64,000 bases of DNA from Saururus chinensis (GCA_035235625.1 CP141143.1:37867178-37931177), one strand, 5' to 3'; shown: positions 35,470-47,010, counted from the stretch's first letter. Numbers and translations: made by a program. The notes: generated from the sequence alone by a model not told the origin.

Positions 35470-37200
35470 TAATAGACCTGTTGAAATCTCAAGGTTTAGT
35501 GGAAATATCAGCCAATTAAAACTGTGTTGAAATATGTTCTAAATCAACAATTTGATCCTCAACCAAATCTCGAATAAAATGATATCTAATATCAATATGT
35601 TTTGTATGAGAATGTTGAATATGATTTTGAGAAATTTTGATCGAACTTAGATTGTCACCAAATAAAATTATCTTGCCCTGTCGTATTCCATAATCAATTA
35701 ACAACTTTTCATCTACATTAATTATTTACAACCACTACTAGTAGCTATATATTCAACCTCAACAATTTATAATGAAACACAAATTTTACTTTTACTATGC
35801 TAAGAAACTAAACAATTTCCTACATAAAAACATCATCCCAAGGTACTTTTCTATCATATACATCCCTGCCCAATCAACATCTTAGTACCCTAGTACTCTA
35901 CTAGTTTACAAGTAGTATCAAATAGAAACCATAAACCATATCTGGTGGTTCTGCTGACATATTTTATTATTTTCTTAACATCAATCATGTGAAACTCTCT
36001 AGGATCAGCTTGGTATCGAGTACATTCTCCTACACTTAAGCATATATATGGGCGACTAGTAGCTAAGTACAAAATACTTCCAATCATGCTTCTATATAAG
36101 GTTTGCTCAATAGATTTACCTAAAGAATCTTTACTTAACTTGACAGAAGGAGACATATGCATGTTGGCATATTTTGTATCTTGAAGTCTAAATTTCTTCA
36201 CCATATCTTTAACAAACTTGGATTGTGAGATAAAGATTCTTCAACTTGTTGTACCTACAAACTAAGAAAATAAGTAAGTAAAACTTCCATATTCATTTCA
36301 AATTCTTTATCTCTTTTGTAATGGATTTGGCAAGCTTATCATTGGTAGAACCAAAGATGATGTCATCTACATAGATCTGTGCCATCATAACATGTTTTCC
36401 ATACTTCTTCACGAACAATGTCTTGTCAACACCTCCTCTTGTGTAACCTTGGTTTGCCATATATTGTGTCAATCTATCATAACATTCTCTTAGAGCTTGT
36501 TTCAATTCATAAAAAGCTTTCTTCAATTTGTACATATAATTAGGAAGATGAGGTCAATAAACCCCATAGGTTGTTCAACATAGATTTCCACTTTCAAGTT
36601 TCTATTGAGAAAAGCATTTTTAACATCTATCTGATATACTTTGAATTTTAAATGATAAGCCATAATAAGAAGCAACCTAGTATATTCATGTCAAGAAACA
36701 AGAGCAAAAGTTTCATCAAAATTAATGTCTTCTACCTATGTGTAGCCTTGAGCAACCAATCTTGTTTTGTTCCTTACCACATTATCTTGTTCATTTATCT
36801 TATTTTTGTAAATCTATTGTGTACCTATGACAATACATTGCTTAGGTCTTGTGACAAGAAACTATACATCATTCCTAGTAAATTGTCCTAGTTCTTCTTG
36901 CATTGCATTTATCCAATTCTCATCCTGAAGAGCTTCATTAATCTTCTTTAGTTCAATAAGAGATACATGACAAGAAAATTATACTGGTTCTTCTAATTGA
37001 TGGCTTCTTCTCACTCCTTCATTGATGTCACCAATCACATTTGTTTCAGGATGGTCTTTTTAAACCCAATTAGGTACTTGACGAGTTTGAACTTGTGGTT
37101 CTTGTTCTTGTTCTTCAACTTCAATTTCATGAATGTGATCATCATGAAATTTCACTTGTTCTTTATCATCTGCATCACTAAACGTATTAGCTAAATCATC
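35470..37200 (-). pseudogene. copia-2 reverse transcriptase and RNase H remnant
   Basis: On the minus strand the reverse transcriptase part (about 36290-37200) shows [29 protein letters not shown] and the active-site run QIYVDDIIFGSTN, all typical of plant copia RT. The RNase H side (about 35500-36200) shows YRSMIGSILYLATSRPYICL and later KHIDIRYHFIRD. RT copies the element RNA to DNA and RNase H removes the RNA strand. The wording of these motifs is of Sirevirus type. It is broken at multiple places and not functional. Confidence 0.85.
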
Positions 37201-37329
37201 ATCATCATAGCAATCATCATTGTTTTGTTTTATGTTCCCATGTTAACTGTTTCGTGTTTTAAAAATTTGTACATCATTCACAACCACTTAAAAGACTCCA
37301 TGACAGTTTAATTTCTTTTATTAAAAATC

Positions 37330-37995
37330 TTGTATGCACTACTTGTCAAAGAATATCTAAGGAAAATTTCATTATCACTCTTACTATAAAATATTCCTAA
37401 GGTTTTCCTATCTCTTTAAGATATAATAAGAACTTCCAAAGACTCTAAAGTGTTTGACAATGAGTTTTTTACTACTCCACAAGTCATAAAGGGTTTGAAC
37501 TATGTCAAGTCTTAAATAACCTTTGTTAAGAGTGTAAGTTGTAGTGCGTACATCTTTTGCCAAAAAATGTTTAATCAAATTCTTCTCATTCAGCATAACC
37601 TTTGCTATTTCCTGAATAATCCTATTCTTCATTTGAACTATTCTATTTTGTTTTAGGAATTTTAGGGGCTGAGAACTCATGATAAATTTCATATTTGTTA
37701 AAAATTTCTTTAAAACCTAAAGTTAGTGAATTCACCACCTTTGTCACTTCTAATGATTTGGATTTTTAGATCACTTGTGTTTTTTAATGATAAAGGCAAT
37801 TGTTTTGAATGTTTCAAAAGCATCAGACAATTCTTTAATAAAATCTACCTACGTGAATCTTATTAGCTCATCCACCATCACCAAGATGTACATTTTACCA
37901 CCCAAATTAGCTATTTTCATTGGTTCCATAAGGTCCATGTGTATCAATTCTAATGGTCTCTTTATTCTCATATGTTTCAACTTTTTATTTTGGGA
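37330..37995 (-). pseudogene. copia-2 integrase remnant
   Basis: The minus-strand pieces contain HMDLMEPMKIANLGGKMYIL and, further on, KHFRVFGSSYYILKR, which correspond to the catalytic core and the region just before RT in copia integrase. Integrase inserts the DNA copy. It lies between protease/gag-pre-integrase and RT as expected for Ty1/copia. Several breaks are present. Confidence 0.75.
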
Positions 37996-38001
37996 TTTTG
38001 A

Positions 38002-38520
38002 TTATTTACCCTTTTGACAATCACAACATACAAAGTTTTCAGGGGTTTTCAAAATAAGAGCACCTCTAATGATCCCTTCCTTTGTTATTTTTGTTAAATC
38101 TCTAAAATTCACATGCCTTAATCTTTGATGCCACAAATAAGTATTATCATGCACAGACAAATTTGTAAAATAAACAAGATTAAGCAAATAATAAATATCA
38201 TGTGCTCTTAAGCCTTTTACACAAGTCATTCTAGATTTGTCAATAATAAAATAAACCTTCTTTGTAAATTTGACAGCAAAACTAGAGTTACAAAATTGAC
38301 TAATGCTTAAAATATTAGCTTTCAAACCACTAACATACAAAGCATTATCAAAATTAGGAAATACTGAAACTTTCAAAGTGCCTATCCCATCCATTTTAAA
38401 GGTACATCCATCTCCAAATATAACTTTTCCATCATATCTCTCAATCAAACTATTGAACTTAGATTTGTCATTGGTCATGTGCTTTAAACATCCACTATCT
38501 AGGTACCATTGTTAAAGTGT
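38002..38520 (-). pseudogene. copia-2 protease end and gag-pre-integrase remnant
   Basis: A 158 aa open piece (38002-38478) holds KVIFGDGCTFKMDGIGTLKV and ALYVSGLKANILSISQ, characteristic of the C-terminal part of copia protease, followed by LWHQRLRHVNFRDL, the HH-type gag-pre-integrase domain with CX2C near the end (CCDCQKGK). The longest intact coding piece in the window. A shorter relative lies at 59924-60124. Confidence 0.85.
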
Positions 38521-38529
38521 TGAGTTTTC

Positions 38530-39391
38530 ATGGCAGTGTGCTCTACAAGACATTTTACATTCTCTCTCTTTATACAAATTGTTTTAGTTTTCACAAATTT
38601 TTGAATCTCATTCAAATTTTTATCTTATTTTGCATTCTCAAGAGTTTTACGTTCACCATTTGTTCTTTCTTGTTATAACCATTATGAGCAAACTGATGAG
38701 GAAAACTAAGTAAATCATGTGTGTGACCCTTATATCCAAAATTTTAAACTTTTGCACTAAGTTCCCTTAAATTTCTTCTATCCATGAGATTTGTCTAAGC
38801 AAGTCGATTTTAACATTATCTCTCACAAATTGTAAATTTTGTACTGTTTTGTTCTTGTTTAGTTCAATCTTAGTTACTAGATCATTCTTAATCAATCATG
38901 TTCCAACCAATGGTTTAGAATTTGAAGTACTAATACCATGATCATTCAAAATTTTAGCTTTAACAAAGTAAATAATTCTTAGGGAATTTGTATTCTTTTG
39001 TCTCACATACCCTAAAAAACTTTTGTCACATCCAAATTAACCACGAGAGAGAATTTTATCAAGTTTTTCTTTGCTTCGACAATTTCTTTCAATTTTAAAT
39101 TTGTAGTTTTTCATTACTCTTACAATAATTCAATTTTCTAAAGTAACTCGATATTTTTGATCTCACATGAAAATTTGTCATGCACAAGTTGAGAATTCTC
39201 ATATTCGATACCACAAAATTTTGTTCTACGCATCTTCAACTCATCAAAAACATGATTATTACTAGCAACAACAAAATTTGAAACATATAGAGATAAACAT
39301 GTTTTTGAATTTGATGGTAGCCAAAAAAAAATTAAGCTTCAATCATAAGAAAAAAACCTCAGAATTAATTAAAATAACCACACCTACCACT
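38530..39391 (-). pseudogene. copia-2 gag remnant and leader
   Basis: This lies between the 5' LTR and protease and corresponds to 60331-60992 of copia-4, where a coiled-coil-like gag piece is visible. The copia-2 copy is more eroded and no long open piece remains. Position and similarity are the basis for the call. Next to the LTR is agtggtagg (minus strand, 39383-39391), a possible primer-site start. Confidence 0.55.
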
Positions 39392-40375
39392 TGTTGGTTT
39401 GTTGGATTATGTGTGGCACAAACAAACTGAGAAAATAAAGTGCCTCTAACTCGCAATTAAGTGGTAATATTTATCTTCCCCCTTTAAACAAAATAAACAT
39501 AGAATTTTGTTCAAATTAACTTGTAATTCCAATGTGTTCTAACAAGAATTTTGCAATCAAATCATTAAACCAAATCAATAATGTATTATGTAAACCAGAG
39601 TTTTTAGATGGAAACTCAAATGGGAAAAACCACGGGACACTCTATCCGGATCAACTATGCATTATGTAAACTAGAGATTATATAATTACTAATTACATAG
39701 ATAAAAGACTCATTTTTCTTCAAACCAGTTTGTCCTTCACACCAATCTTGAATTCTGAATCAACTACTCTTTAGTTGTTTACTAGCCATAGTTTGATCTT
39801 TTCCTCCTTTATGCTCATTTGATCAACATAGATTTTTCATCTCCCCCTTGGAATAAATGTTCTAATCAATTGATCTTTTTTGCAACAAGCTTCAACAAAT
39901 ACCATTGCTTTGTTCTCTAATCACACCTCTATTCAATCTTTTTTATTTATGGTTGAGATTTTCTCAAACTTGAAGACGATTCTCTCAAAACTCCATTACA
40001 GAAACTCTGCACAAGCTCTCTAGGTTTTCTAGTTCCTTTCTTCCTCCATCATGTTCCAATCCCTTTTAATAGACTCCTAAACCGTAGAAGGACTAAGTCT
40101 TGAATTCCAAATTAAAACCATACCAAAAAAACATAAATTAGGAAACCAACCACTCCAGCGATTGATCGTTTCTATGTGGCATCAATCACTCCATGTATTT
40201 TTCTTCATGACACTTTAGCCGATTGATCAATTCATCACACCGATTGATTGCTAACTCTCGCTTCGTTTTGAATAGTTCGATTTCTTGTGCCGATCGATCA
40301 ATTCACAGAAGTGAACGATCGCTTTGCCATATTTTTTATTTTTTACTATTTAAAACTCCAAACTTCACCATTATG
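39392..40375 (-). mobile_element. copia-2 5' LTR
   Basis: It aligns with 31671-32656 and 60993-61930 (for example cattccaatgtgttctaac-like and gttgtttactagccatag-like blocks). The right edge is set where similarity to the other copies ends, after aaacttcaccatt near 40375, and is uncertain. A cluster of GATCGATC-like motifs lies at 40195-40320. Confidence 0.65.
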
Positions 40376-40502
40376 ATACATCTTTTCAAATTTTCTATGG
40401 AGACTACTCTTGGAATACTAAGAAATTCAAATTTACAATAATTTTCTAAATATATTTTAGCATTGACTCATAGAGTTTCTTTATTCTTCAAAAGATTAGG
40501 GT

Positions 40503-40734
40503 AAGTTATATGGAAAAAGTTTATCTGAGCCCGGGCTCATATAAACCTATGTGAGCCCGGGCTCTTTGGGCCGTCGGATTTACATCTGGCGGCTTATAAT
40601 ATTTATAGGTTATACTCATTGGTTAAACCCATGAGTATTATGGGCTGCCAGATGTAAATCTGATGGCCCATAGAGCCCGGGCTCACTTAGGTTTATATGA
40701 GCCCGGGCTCATATAAACGGGTCTCAAGTTATAT
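40503..40734. mobile_element. Hairpin MITE, MULE-type, with perfect 9 bp target duplication
   Basis: The element (40512-40725, 214 bp) is flanked by AAGTTATAT at 40503-40511 and 40726-40734; a 9 bp duplication is the mark of Mutator-like elements. The two arms are inverted repeats of about 75 bp around an A/T-rich centre near 40610. Each arm carries the perfect palindrome GAGCCCGGGCTC twice, so four copies in all (about 40526, 40552, 40675 and 40699). The outermost seven bases of the arms match poorly. There is no coding capacity; it would be mobilised by a transposase elsewhere. It lies just beyond copia-2. Confidence 0.8.
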
Positions 40735-41122
40735 TTATTTAGGATGGGTCCAAGACAATAAGACATCAAGTTTCATATTCCCAATATACTAAAACTCGAC
40801 CCCTACACATTACACATGGTATAAATTATTTGAAAGTAAATGTTTTAAAGAGATATAATAATACGTTATATATGTGATATTTAATAAAAATTATATTTAT
40901 ATAGAATAAAAATAAATGATATACATTCATATATGAAATATCATATACACAGATGTAGTTAACCACAAAGGCACTAATTTTTTCTTTTTGGTGGTTATAA
41001 GATGACGCTTGGAATAAGAAGTGAATACAGAGATTTATAAAATTTTGGTTTCCAAATAATAAATGTATTTCATACAACCAAAAGAAGGTTGGAGTATGCA
41101 GAAGTGGTTGTGGTGCCACATA

Positions 41123-41213
<91 letters not shown>

Positions 41214-41547
41214 GGTGTGTGTGGGCTAATAATAATGACATGTTTATACAAAACTACTAAAAAATATATATAATACAAACATATAAAATCTCTTAATGGT
41301 ATGGAGGGACTACGTATGTGCTAATAATAGTGACATATTTACAAAAGACTACTAAAAGATGCAGATATAGTTAAAGATACAAACACAATATATAGAATAA
41401 CAACAAATAAAAATATTAGAAAAGAAAGCTAATAAATAAGTAAATAATATTATTTATACTTTTAGATGTTTATTTACAAATTTATGAACTTTTAGTAAAT
41501 GATGACAAATTTGAACAAGATTGTATCTATAAATACACCATTTTTAA
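40735..41547. other. A/T-rich stretch with local direct repeats, otherwise unassigned
   Basis: A block starting ctaataataatgaca at 41226 recurs at 41321 (offset 95 bp), with a shared actactaaaa. A (TA)n tract lies at 41130-41210 and gives rise to spurious Tyr/Ile open frames on the minus strand. I recognise no element or gene. Confidence 0.5.
41130..41210. repeat. (TA)n microsatellite
   Basis: About 80 bp of uninterrupted AT dinucleotide repeat, followed by a short gtgggtgtgtgtggg tract. Confidence 0.95.
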
Positions 41548-44500
41548 TGTCCGGGATTTTTCTAAATTCCCGAAGTCTACCATATGGGGATTAGGGTGTT
41601 GGACACATTGACCTTCTCATTAGAATAAATTCATGATAAGTTATAAGTAATGGCCAGATCCTATATGGATGGAAAGTAGACAAAAAGAGCTTCAAAATGC
41701 CACCAAGAATGTGCGAATCGAAGTTCGGATGAGGGAGATACGACAGTTCGAAGTTGAGCATATTGCACAGGGCTTGTTTACCTGAATTGGATGTCCTAAA
41801 CGTATAAGGAGGTGGGAATCCTAAATGAACTAGGAATTAAAAGTCCTAAAAGAACTAAGAATTGAAAGAGGGAGAGAGTATGCGAGCATAGGACTTCTAG
41901 ACCAAGTAGGAGTCCAAAGAGTGGTGGAAAAAGTTGGAGGGATCAGCTATACTGCTAGTTGGGTTAGACCTCTTTTAGGACTATTTTGAGCACATATATA
42001 GGTTGGTTTCCTATTGGTAATGGAGTAGGAAATGTGATTCTGAGATTGTAATTTAGGGAGAGACCTAGAGGAGGAGGGCACCCAAGAGTTTGAAAAAGGG
42101 AAGCCTTATATAAGAAAAGAGAGGGGGGGCGGACTGGAGGAAAAAGATTAATTTTGGTTCAGCCTCCCTCTTCTCCATCTCTTCCCTCCTTTTCTTTCTC
42201 TCAGCAAGGACCTCCATAACTAGCAACCATCTTTGGATTGAATTTAAGGCCGATAAGCATAGGAGCAAGGGCTAGGAGCTTTGGGGATAAGTTGGTACAA
42301 GTAAGTGCTTCTCTTTGCACCCTTAAGTATGGGAGGTTTTGATAGATGTAATTTAGCCATAGTTCAGCCTGGTTTAAAGGGGGTTTTTGATGTCATAAAT
42401 TAGCCTCTACTTGTTTTGAATGATTGTGATTTTATCTCATATTTATATGGCTAAATTGTGCATACATAATTCTTTTTTTTAAAAGTAGATTATCCTTAAT
42501 TCATGCAAGCATATTACTAATTTTTGTCATCTATCTTAGCCCTATGTTAGGTATGAATGATTCTGATTCTAGCCATGTTTATTATTCATAACTTGGCCAT
42601 AAACTCTGCTAAATTTTATCCTTAGTTCGTAGCCTTAGTTTAGGCCATGCTTTTGTTTATATAATCCCTAATTCGTGGCCCTACATTAGGCCATACTTTG
42701 GCCAATTTAATCCCTGATTCATGGCCTCACTTTAGGCCACACTTTGGCAAATTTAATCCCTGATTCTTGGCCTTACTTTAGGCCATACTTTGGCTAATTT
42801 AATCCCTGATTCATGGCCTTACTTTAGGCTATACTTTGGCCAATTTAATCCCTAATTCGTGGCCTTACTTTTGGCCATACTTTGGCCAATTTAATCCTTG
42901 ATTCGTGGCCTTACTTTAGGCCATACTTTGGCCAATTTAATCCATGATTCGTGGCTTGACTTTAAGCCATACTTTGGCCAACATAATCCCTGATTCATGA
43001 CCTTACTTTGGTCAATTTAATCCCTGATTCGTGGATTTAGTTTAGGCCATGCTTTGGCTAATCAAATCCCTGATTTGAAGCCTTGGTTTAGGCTCTGCTT
43101 TTGATTATTTAGATCCCTATTTTGCAGCCTTATTTTAGGCTCTATTTTGGCCAAACTAATACTAAATTCTCAGCCTTGATTTATGTTCTAATCATGCTGA
43201 GAGATTATCTAAGTTTCAGCCCTAGTTTAGGTTGCATTATTACCTACCTAACACTTGATTCTTAGCTTTGATTTAGGTTATAATCTTGCTGATTGAATCT
43301 TTGACTTTTGAGCCTTAGTTCATGATATATTCATGTTTATTAAGTCTCTGAATTTCAGCCTAAAATGCCTTTAAAATTCAGCATAATTTGTACCTGAATT
43401 TTAGCCTTGATTGTGATATACATTAGGGTGAATGCTGATGGTTGTTTCAGCCTCAACTTGTCATGTTTGGTGGCTGACTTGAGTTATGCATCTCAGCCCC
43501 AAATTCTTTTCATTATAATGTTGAATTAGTCAGTTCATCTCAGCATGAGCTTGAGTCCTTGTCATGTTGATTAATGCACAGTCTGCCTTTTATCTTGCCA
43601 ATCATGAGAGGCAATTGCATGCATGATAGGGTGTGATTAGTATTAAATCTTGGAATCCAGTTAGTCATATGTTCATTCAGCATTATGTTAGTTCACGGTA
43701 ATAGCCATGGCGGATATTTAGGCCTTTGTGGCCTCGGCACCTTTCGGACGATGGATCCCTGCAAATGCGTAAACTAGGTTTTTGAGAATCATAGAAGGCT
43801 CATCTACCTCTGGCCAGTGTGTCCATGAGTAGTGTTGGTACCTACATCTCTATGCCCATGGCTGATCCAAGTGGATCTCTAGAGATGCTTAGATTTTTGT
43901 TAGCATACAATTACTCCTTTGAGCGGGAGTCGGTATTTTCAGGTAACAATGAGTACATTGTTTCCTGAATGGTGTCCATTATTTTGTGCATTGTGTTGGT
44001 CTTTATTGGTTAAAGGTCATCCCATGTTTTTGAGTTATGTTATATTCAGTACTCTATATATTACTTTCCATGTGTCACTGCATATTGTATTCTGCATGTT
44101 GGAGTCCTATGTCTGGAGATTTCTCGATGGGCGAGTTATCTCTAAGTGAATACATATTTGTTAGTATTAATTATCGAACAATGGTTCAAGAGATAATTAA
44201 TAACATTGTTTGATATTTCTTGTTAATTAGACAAGTGGAACGATTAAAGGACTTGCATAAAATGTAGGTTTCTTTAAAATACTTAAGCATTGAATGGGTA
44301 ATGCTATGCTTCTTAGTATAGTGTAGTTTTAAGCAGAACTACATCTAGATCCGATCTTGTTGGAAACATTGGAGATGTTGTCTGATGAGTACGTAGGCAT
44401 CTAACATCGGGTGATGTTGGCCGGATCCGAAAAGAATTAAAAAAATCTTTTGTCCTTATGGAAACTCTTCTCTTAAAGGCGGAGAGATTCCATTGTTGTT

Positions 44501-44868
44501 GTTGTGGTTGTTTGCTTTGGTTAGTTGCAAATTCTCCAGGCGACGACAAGTAAGACCAAAACAAGTGAGTACAAGAAGAAGTTTTTGCATTTCTGCAACT
44601 CCGATATATAAGTGTTTCATTAGCATGAGAGTCAACTTAGTTATTTATTTTCAGATGGTTGACGAACTTGTACTTAGATGGATGAGATATTCTTAGTGAA
44701 TTTTGAGACGTGTAATAATAACATATGATTTGATATTGATATTTGTGAACCCCAGTTATCATGACCTGGATATTTAATCAAATGGTTTGTTTTGTATTTA
44801 AGAAAAAAAAATTTGTGACTACCGTTTATGTGATTTTAGAAAGGCTTTTAAAAATCCGTGTTGTGACA
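41548..44868 (+). mobile_element. Large gypsy-type LTR, about 3.3 kb (family J)
   Basis: It begins TGTCCGGGATTTTTC at 41548 and ends near ccgtgttgtgaca at 44868, the same kind of ends as the other large LTRs here (tgtaaggtgcctaattttt... and ...rggtgtgaca). It has a possible TATA box atatatagg near 41993 and a 47 bp tandem array at 42600-43190. No internal region or ORF is evident. The flanking 5-mers (tttaa and ccatc) do not match, and the right end overlaps a MITE by two bases, so the right boundary and solo status are not certain. Frames at 42065-42268, 43919-44149 and 44313-44696 have no recognisable content. Confidence 0.6.
42600..43190. repeat. 47 bp tandem array, about twelve copies, in family J LTR
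   Basis: The unit reads approximately taatccctgattcgtggcc followed by ttactttaggccatactttg and gccaattt. The best units lie between 42660 and 43000 and decay outward on both sides. It contains short GGCC inverted motifs (ggcctta...taggcc). Confidence 0.9.
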
Positions 44869-44972
44869 CCATCTGTCCTACATTAATAGCTTCATTTAGT
44901 TTTTAAAAGTAAATTAAAATTATTTCATTTTAAAAACCAAGTGGAGCTATTAATTTAAGACAAAGGGAGTAT
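44867..44972. mobile_element. Stowaway-like MITE
   Basis: The outer 40 bp form inverted repeats: caccatctgtcctacattaa at the left and the complement of ttaatttaagacaaagggag at the right, both continuing into aatagct and a ttttaaaa block. The end motif is close to CTCCCTCCGTC, the Stowaway (Tc1/mariner) signature, and TA follows the right end. Length about 105 bp. The left TA is not preserved. Confidence 0.7.
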
Positions 44973-45224
44973 TTGATAATATTATTTTTCATCAAGTAGT
45001 TAGTATATATTGGTATAACTAGGTAGATATATTAATTAAGTTCTTGCACTCATTTTTATGCATTAAAACATATGATCAACATATAGAAGTACAAATATTA
45101 TTTAAAATAACATGGACCAAGCATACAAGTTTAATGATAGAGTGATAAAATTATATTTAATAAAAAATAAATTTAAATGTTGAGAACCTTATATTTAGTT
45201 GATGGAATATTTAACATAAAAGGT
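44973..45224. other. A/T-rich intergenic stretch, nothing recognised
   Basis: About 250 bp with no open frame, no repeat shared with the rest of the window and no terminal motif. Confidence 0.5.
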
Positions 45225-45340
45225 GTTGTAGGTGAAGCGGTCACAGAGTTTATTTTTTTGGCAATGTCACAAGTTCAAATCCCAACTTTGGAATCTTTTT
45301 TAATTTCCTTGGGCTTACTAAGCCAGGCTTGCACATAGTC
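45225..45340 (+). mobile_element. tRNA-derived SINE-like piece
   Basis: A polymerase III A-box-like taggtgaagcgg lies at about 45229-45240 and a B-box-like agttcaaatccc at 45271-45282, about 30 bp apart, in the order of a tRNA promoter. The following aagccaggcttgcacatagt resembles the body that follows the tRNA head in some plant SINEs. No cloverleaf could be drawn, so it is not a functional tRNA. Boundaries and target duplication were not found. Confidence 0.4.
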
Positions 45341-45439
45341 GGGTTTACAGCCAAGCCAAATTTGAGCTAAGGTATGTGGTCACTATATATTGAGTTCAAG
45401 GTAAAAAATGACTTGAGTTTTTGGTTTCTTTATTGAGCC

Positions 45440-45557
45440 AAGCTGGTTGATTAGTAGCTTGATCGAGTTAGAGTCGAGCTAGAGTCAATACCCAAAACTA
45501 TGAGTTTGAGCCGAACTAATCCATAACTTGACTCAACTCGGCTCATTAGCACCCCTA
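45440..45557. mobile_element. Possible hAT-type terminus
   Basis: The stretch is rich in gagtcgagct and gagccgaac motifs and ends ctcattagcacccctag. The ending CACCCCTA is the complement of the TAGGGGTG start common in plant hAT elements. The partner terminus was not found upstream, so extent and identity are unsure. Confidence 0.3.
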
Positions 45558-46306
45558 GGGAGGGTAGAGTTATGGGAGAAGCAGGAAGCCATATTTGGGA
45601 GAGAATCCATATGCGGCGGAGGTGCTAGGGATGGCTTTTGGCTCACGACCAACAAGGAAATTGCTGAAGCATGAAGAAGTCCACCGCAATTGAGCATGCG
45701 CTTCTGTAGCATCCAACTGATTTGTACCCACTCCTTAAGGTGAAGATGACCTTGATCAGCATTGGGAGTATGGATGAGATGGTTTGATGAAACAGAGAAG
45801 AGATCATATAGAGTTCTTCAAGGTCAAGCCAGTAACCAACATTGCCTGACAGTGATCTAGAGCACAATATGATATCCTGCAAGTATTCCTACAACATTGG
45901 CCTAGAGCACTATTTGATATCCTGCAGGTATTCCTATGCAAGCTGCAATGAAAGGATTCAGGTAGTGTGGTGGGAGTGCACAAGCATATGTGAGAAGGAA
46001 CTGATTGCCTCGTAGTTGCACTAGAAGATGAAGATGTTGCGGAAGCTATGGTAGTGATTTCTTGTCACCAATGTTGTTTATGTGCTTGCCTGGTATGAGT
46101 ATGAGTTTGACAATGGGTGTGAGCAATGGTGACTGATAATTGGTTTTCTCCATATCTTCATTCTAACCGGGCCATGCATTCATGGAGTTGTCTGGCAATT
46201 GTCTTCGTTTTGAACGATGGCGACGTGCATTTCATATATTTGCTGGCCCATCAAAGACAATGGACGGGGGCGGTAAAATAGGGCAATTCTTCATCATGGC
46301 TGCACT
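45558..46306. other. Unassigned 750 bp of higher complexity
   Basis: This part is less A/T-rich than its surroundings and shares no sequence with other parts of the window. It contains a 45 bp tandem duplication (ctagagcac at 45857 and 45902). Open frames of 79 aa (45643-45882, minus) and 73 aa (46182-46403, plus) are too short to call and show no motif I know; the latter runs into the neighbouring LTR. It could be a gene fragment or an old element. Confidence 0.4.
45857..45946. repeat. 45 bp tandem duplication
   Basis: Two copies of a unit beginning ctagagcac and containing gatatcctgcaagtattcct (second copy gatatcctgcaggtattcct), offset 45 bp. Confidence 0.8.
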
Positions 46307-46849
46307 ATTACACCCTGACACATTTTCCTCAGACCTAAACCTGAACAAAGATAAAGTCAGTATGTGGCACGGCAAAGTAAAATGGAAAATATATAAGACT
46401 TAACCCATCTTTGAGTGAAACACATATCAAAGTGAGCGCACGTACCCTTTGTACAAAAGCAAAGAGTGAAATTTAAAGGAGACTAATTAACAATCTTAGT
46501 CCACAGATACCCACACCATCTAAATAAAAATATAAAAGCAAGTCTCAAGGGCTACACAAGTCTAAAGCCAATACCGGCTATTTACAGTGTGAAATAAAGT
46601 CAAGTATAAGTTCAACATGTCATAAGATAAATCTAACATAACCCAAAAAACTCTATCCCCTCTCATGGTGAGTATCTATCTTCATGATCCACATAGAGAC
46701 TATCTGAAGCACTTGCATAGCACAACATACATACCTAAAATGAAAACTAAAACAAAGAGGGGTAAGCTTAGCTCAGTAAGGGTATTGAAATGGAATATAA
46801 ACTCATGAAAACACTACATGCATTCTCAATCTAGACATGCATCACATAT

Positions 46850-47010
46850 CCATTCTGTACACTTGTGTATCATGAGATATATCATATTCCATATACATAT
46901 TCATGCCACCTGTGCATTATGATATAAATCATATTCCATAAACATATGTTCATTTCACCTGTGCATTATGATGTCACATTCCATAAACACATATTTATGC
47001 TTTCTGTGCA
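46850..47010. repeat. About 50 bp minisatellite in family H-like LTR
   Basis: Units with cacctgtgcattatgat and cattccataaacatat-like phrases repeat about three times. It occupies the same relative position as the arrays at 23680 and 33415. Confidence 0.75.

Larger units (their letters stand above)
31671..40375 (-). mobile_element. copia-2: Sirevirus-like Ty1/copia element with gag and pol
   Basis: On the minus strand the order is 5' LTR (39392-40375), gag, protease and gag-pre-integrase, integrase, reverse transcriptase, RNase H, polypurine tracts, and a 3' LTR (31671-34751) interrupted by part of a family H LTR. Domain order protease-integrase-RT-RNase H defines Ty1/copia. Its LTRs are related to those of copia-1 but differ clearly. 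The element is old and broken, with many breaks in the coding part. Copia-4 at 59726-62158 is a close relative. Confidence 0.8.

Noticed and set aside
40826-41278. 150 aa minus-strand frame with a long Tyr/Ile run
   Set aside because: The run is the translation of the (TA)n microsatellite at 41130-41210; the rest has no motif.
41543-44873. Target duplication for the family J LTR
   Set aside because: The flanking 5-mers tttaa and ccatc do not match and the right end overlaps a MITE, so no duplication is claimed.
45225-45300. Functional tRNA gene
   Set aside because: A- and B-box-like motifs are present but no acceptor or anticodon stem can be drawn.
46182-46403. 73 aa plus-strand frame as a host exon
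   Set aside because: It runs across the boundary into the neighbouring LTR and shows no motif; no splice context is evident.
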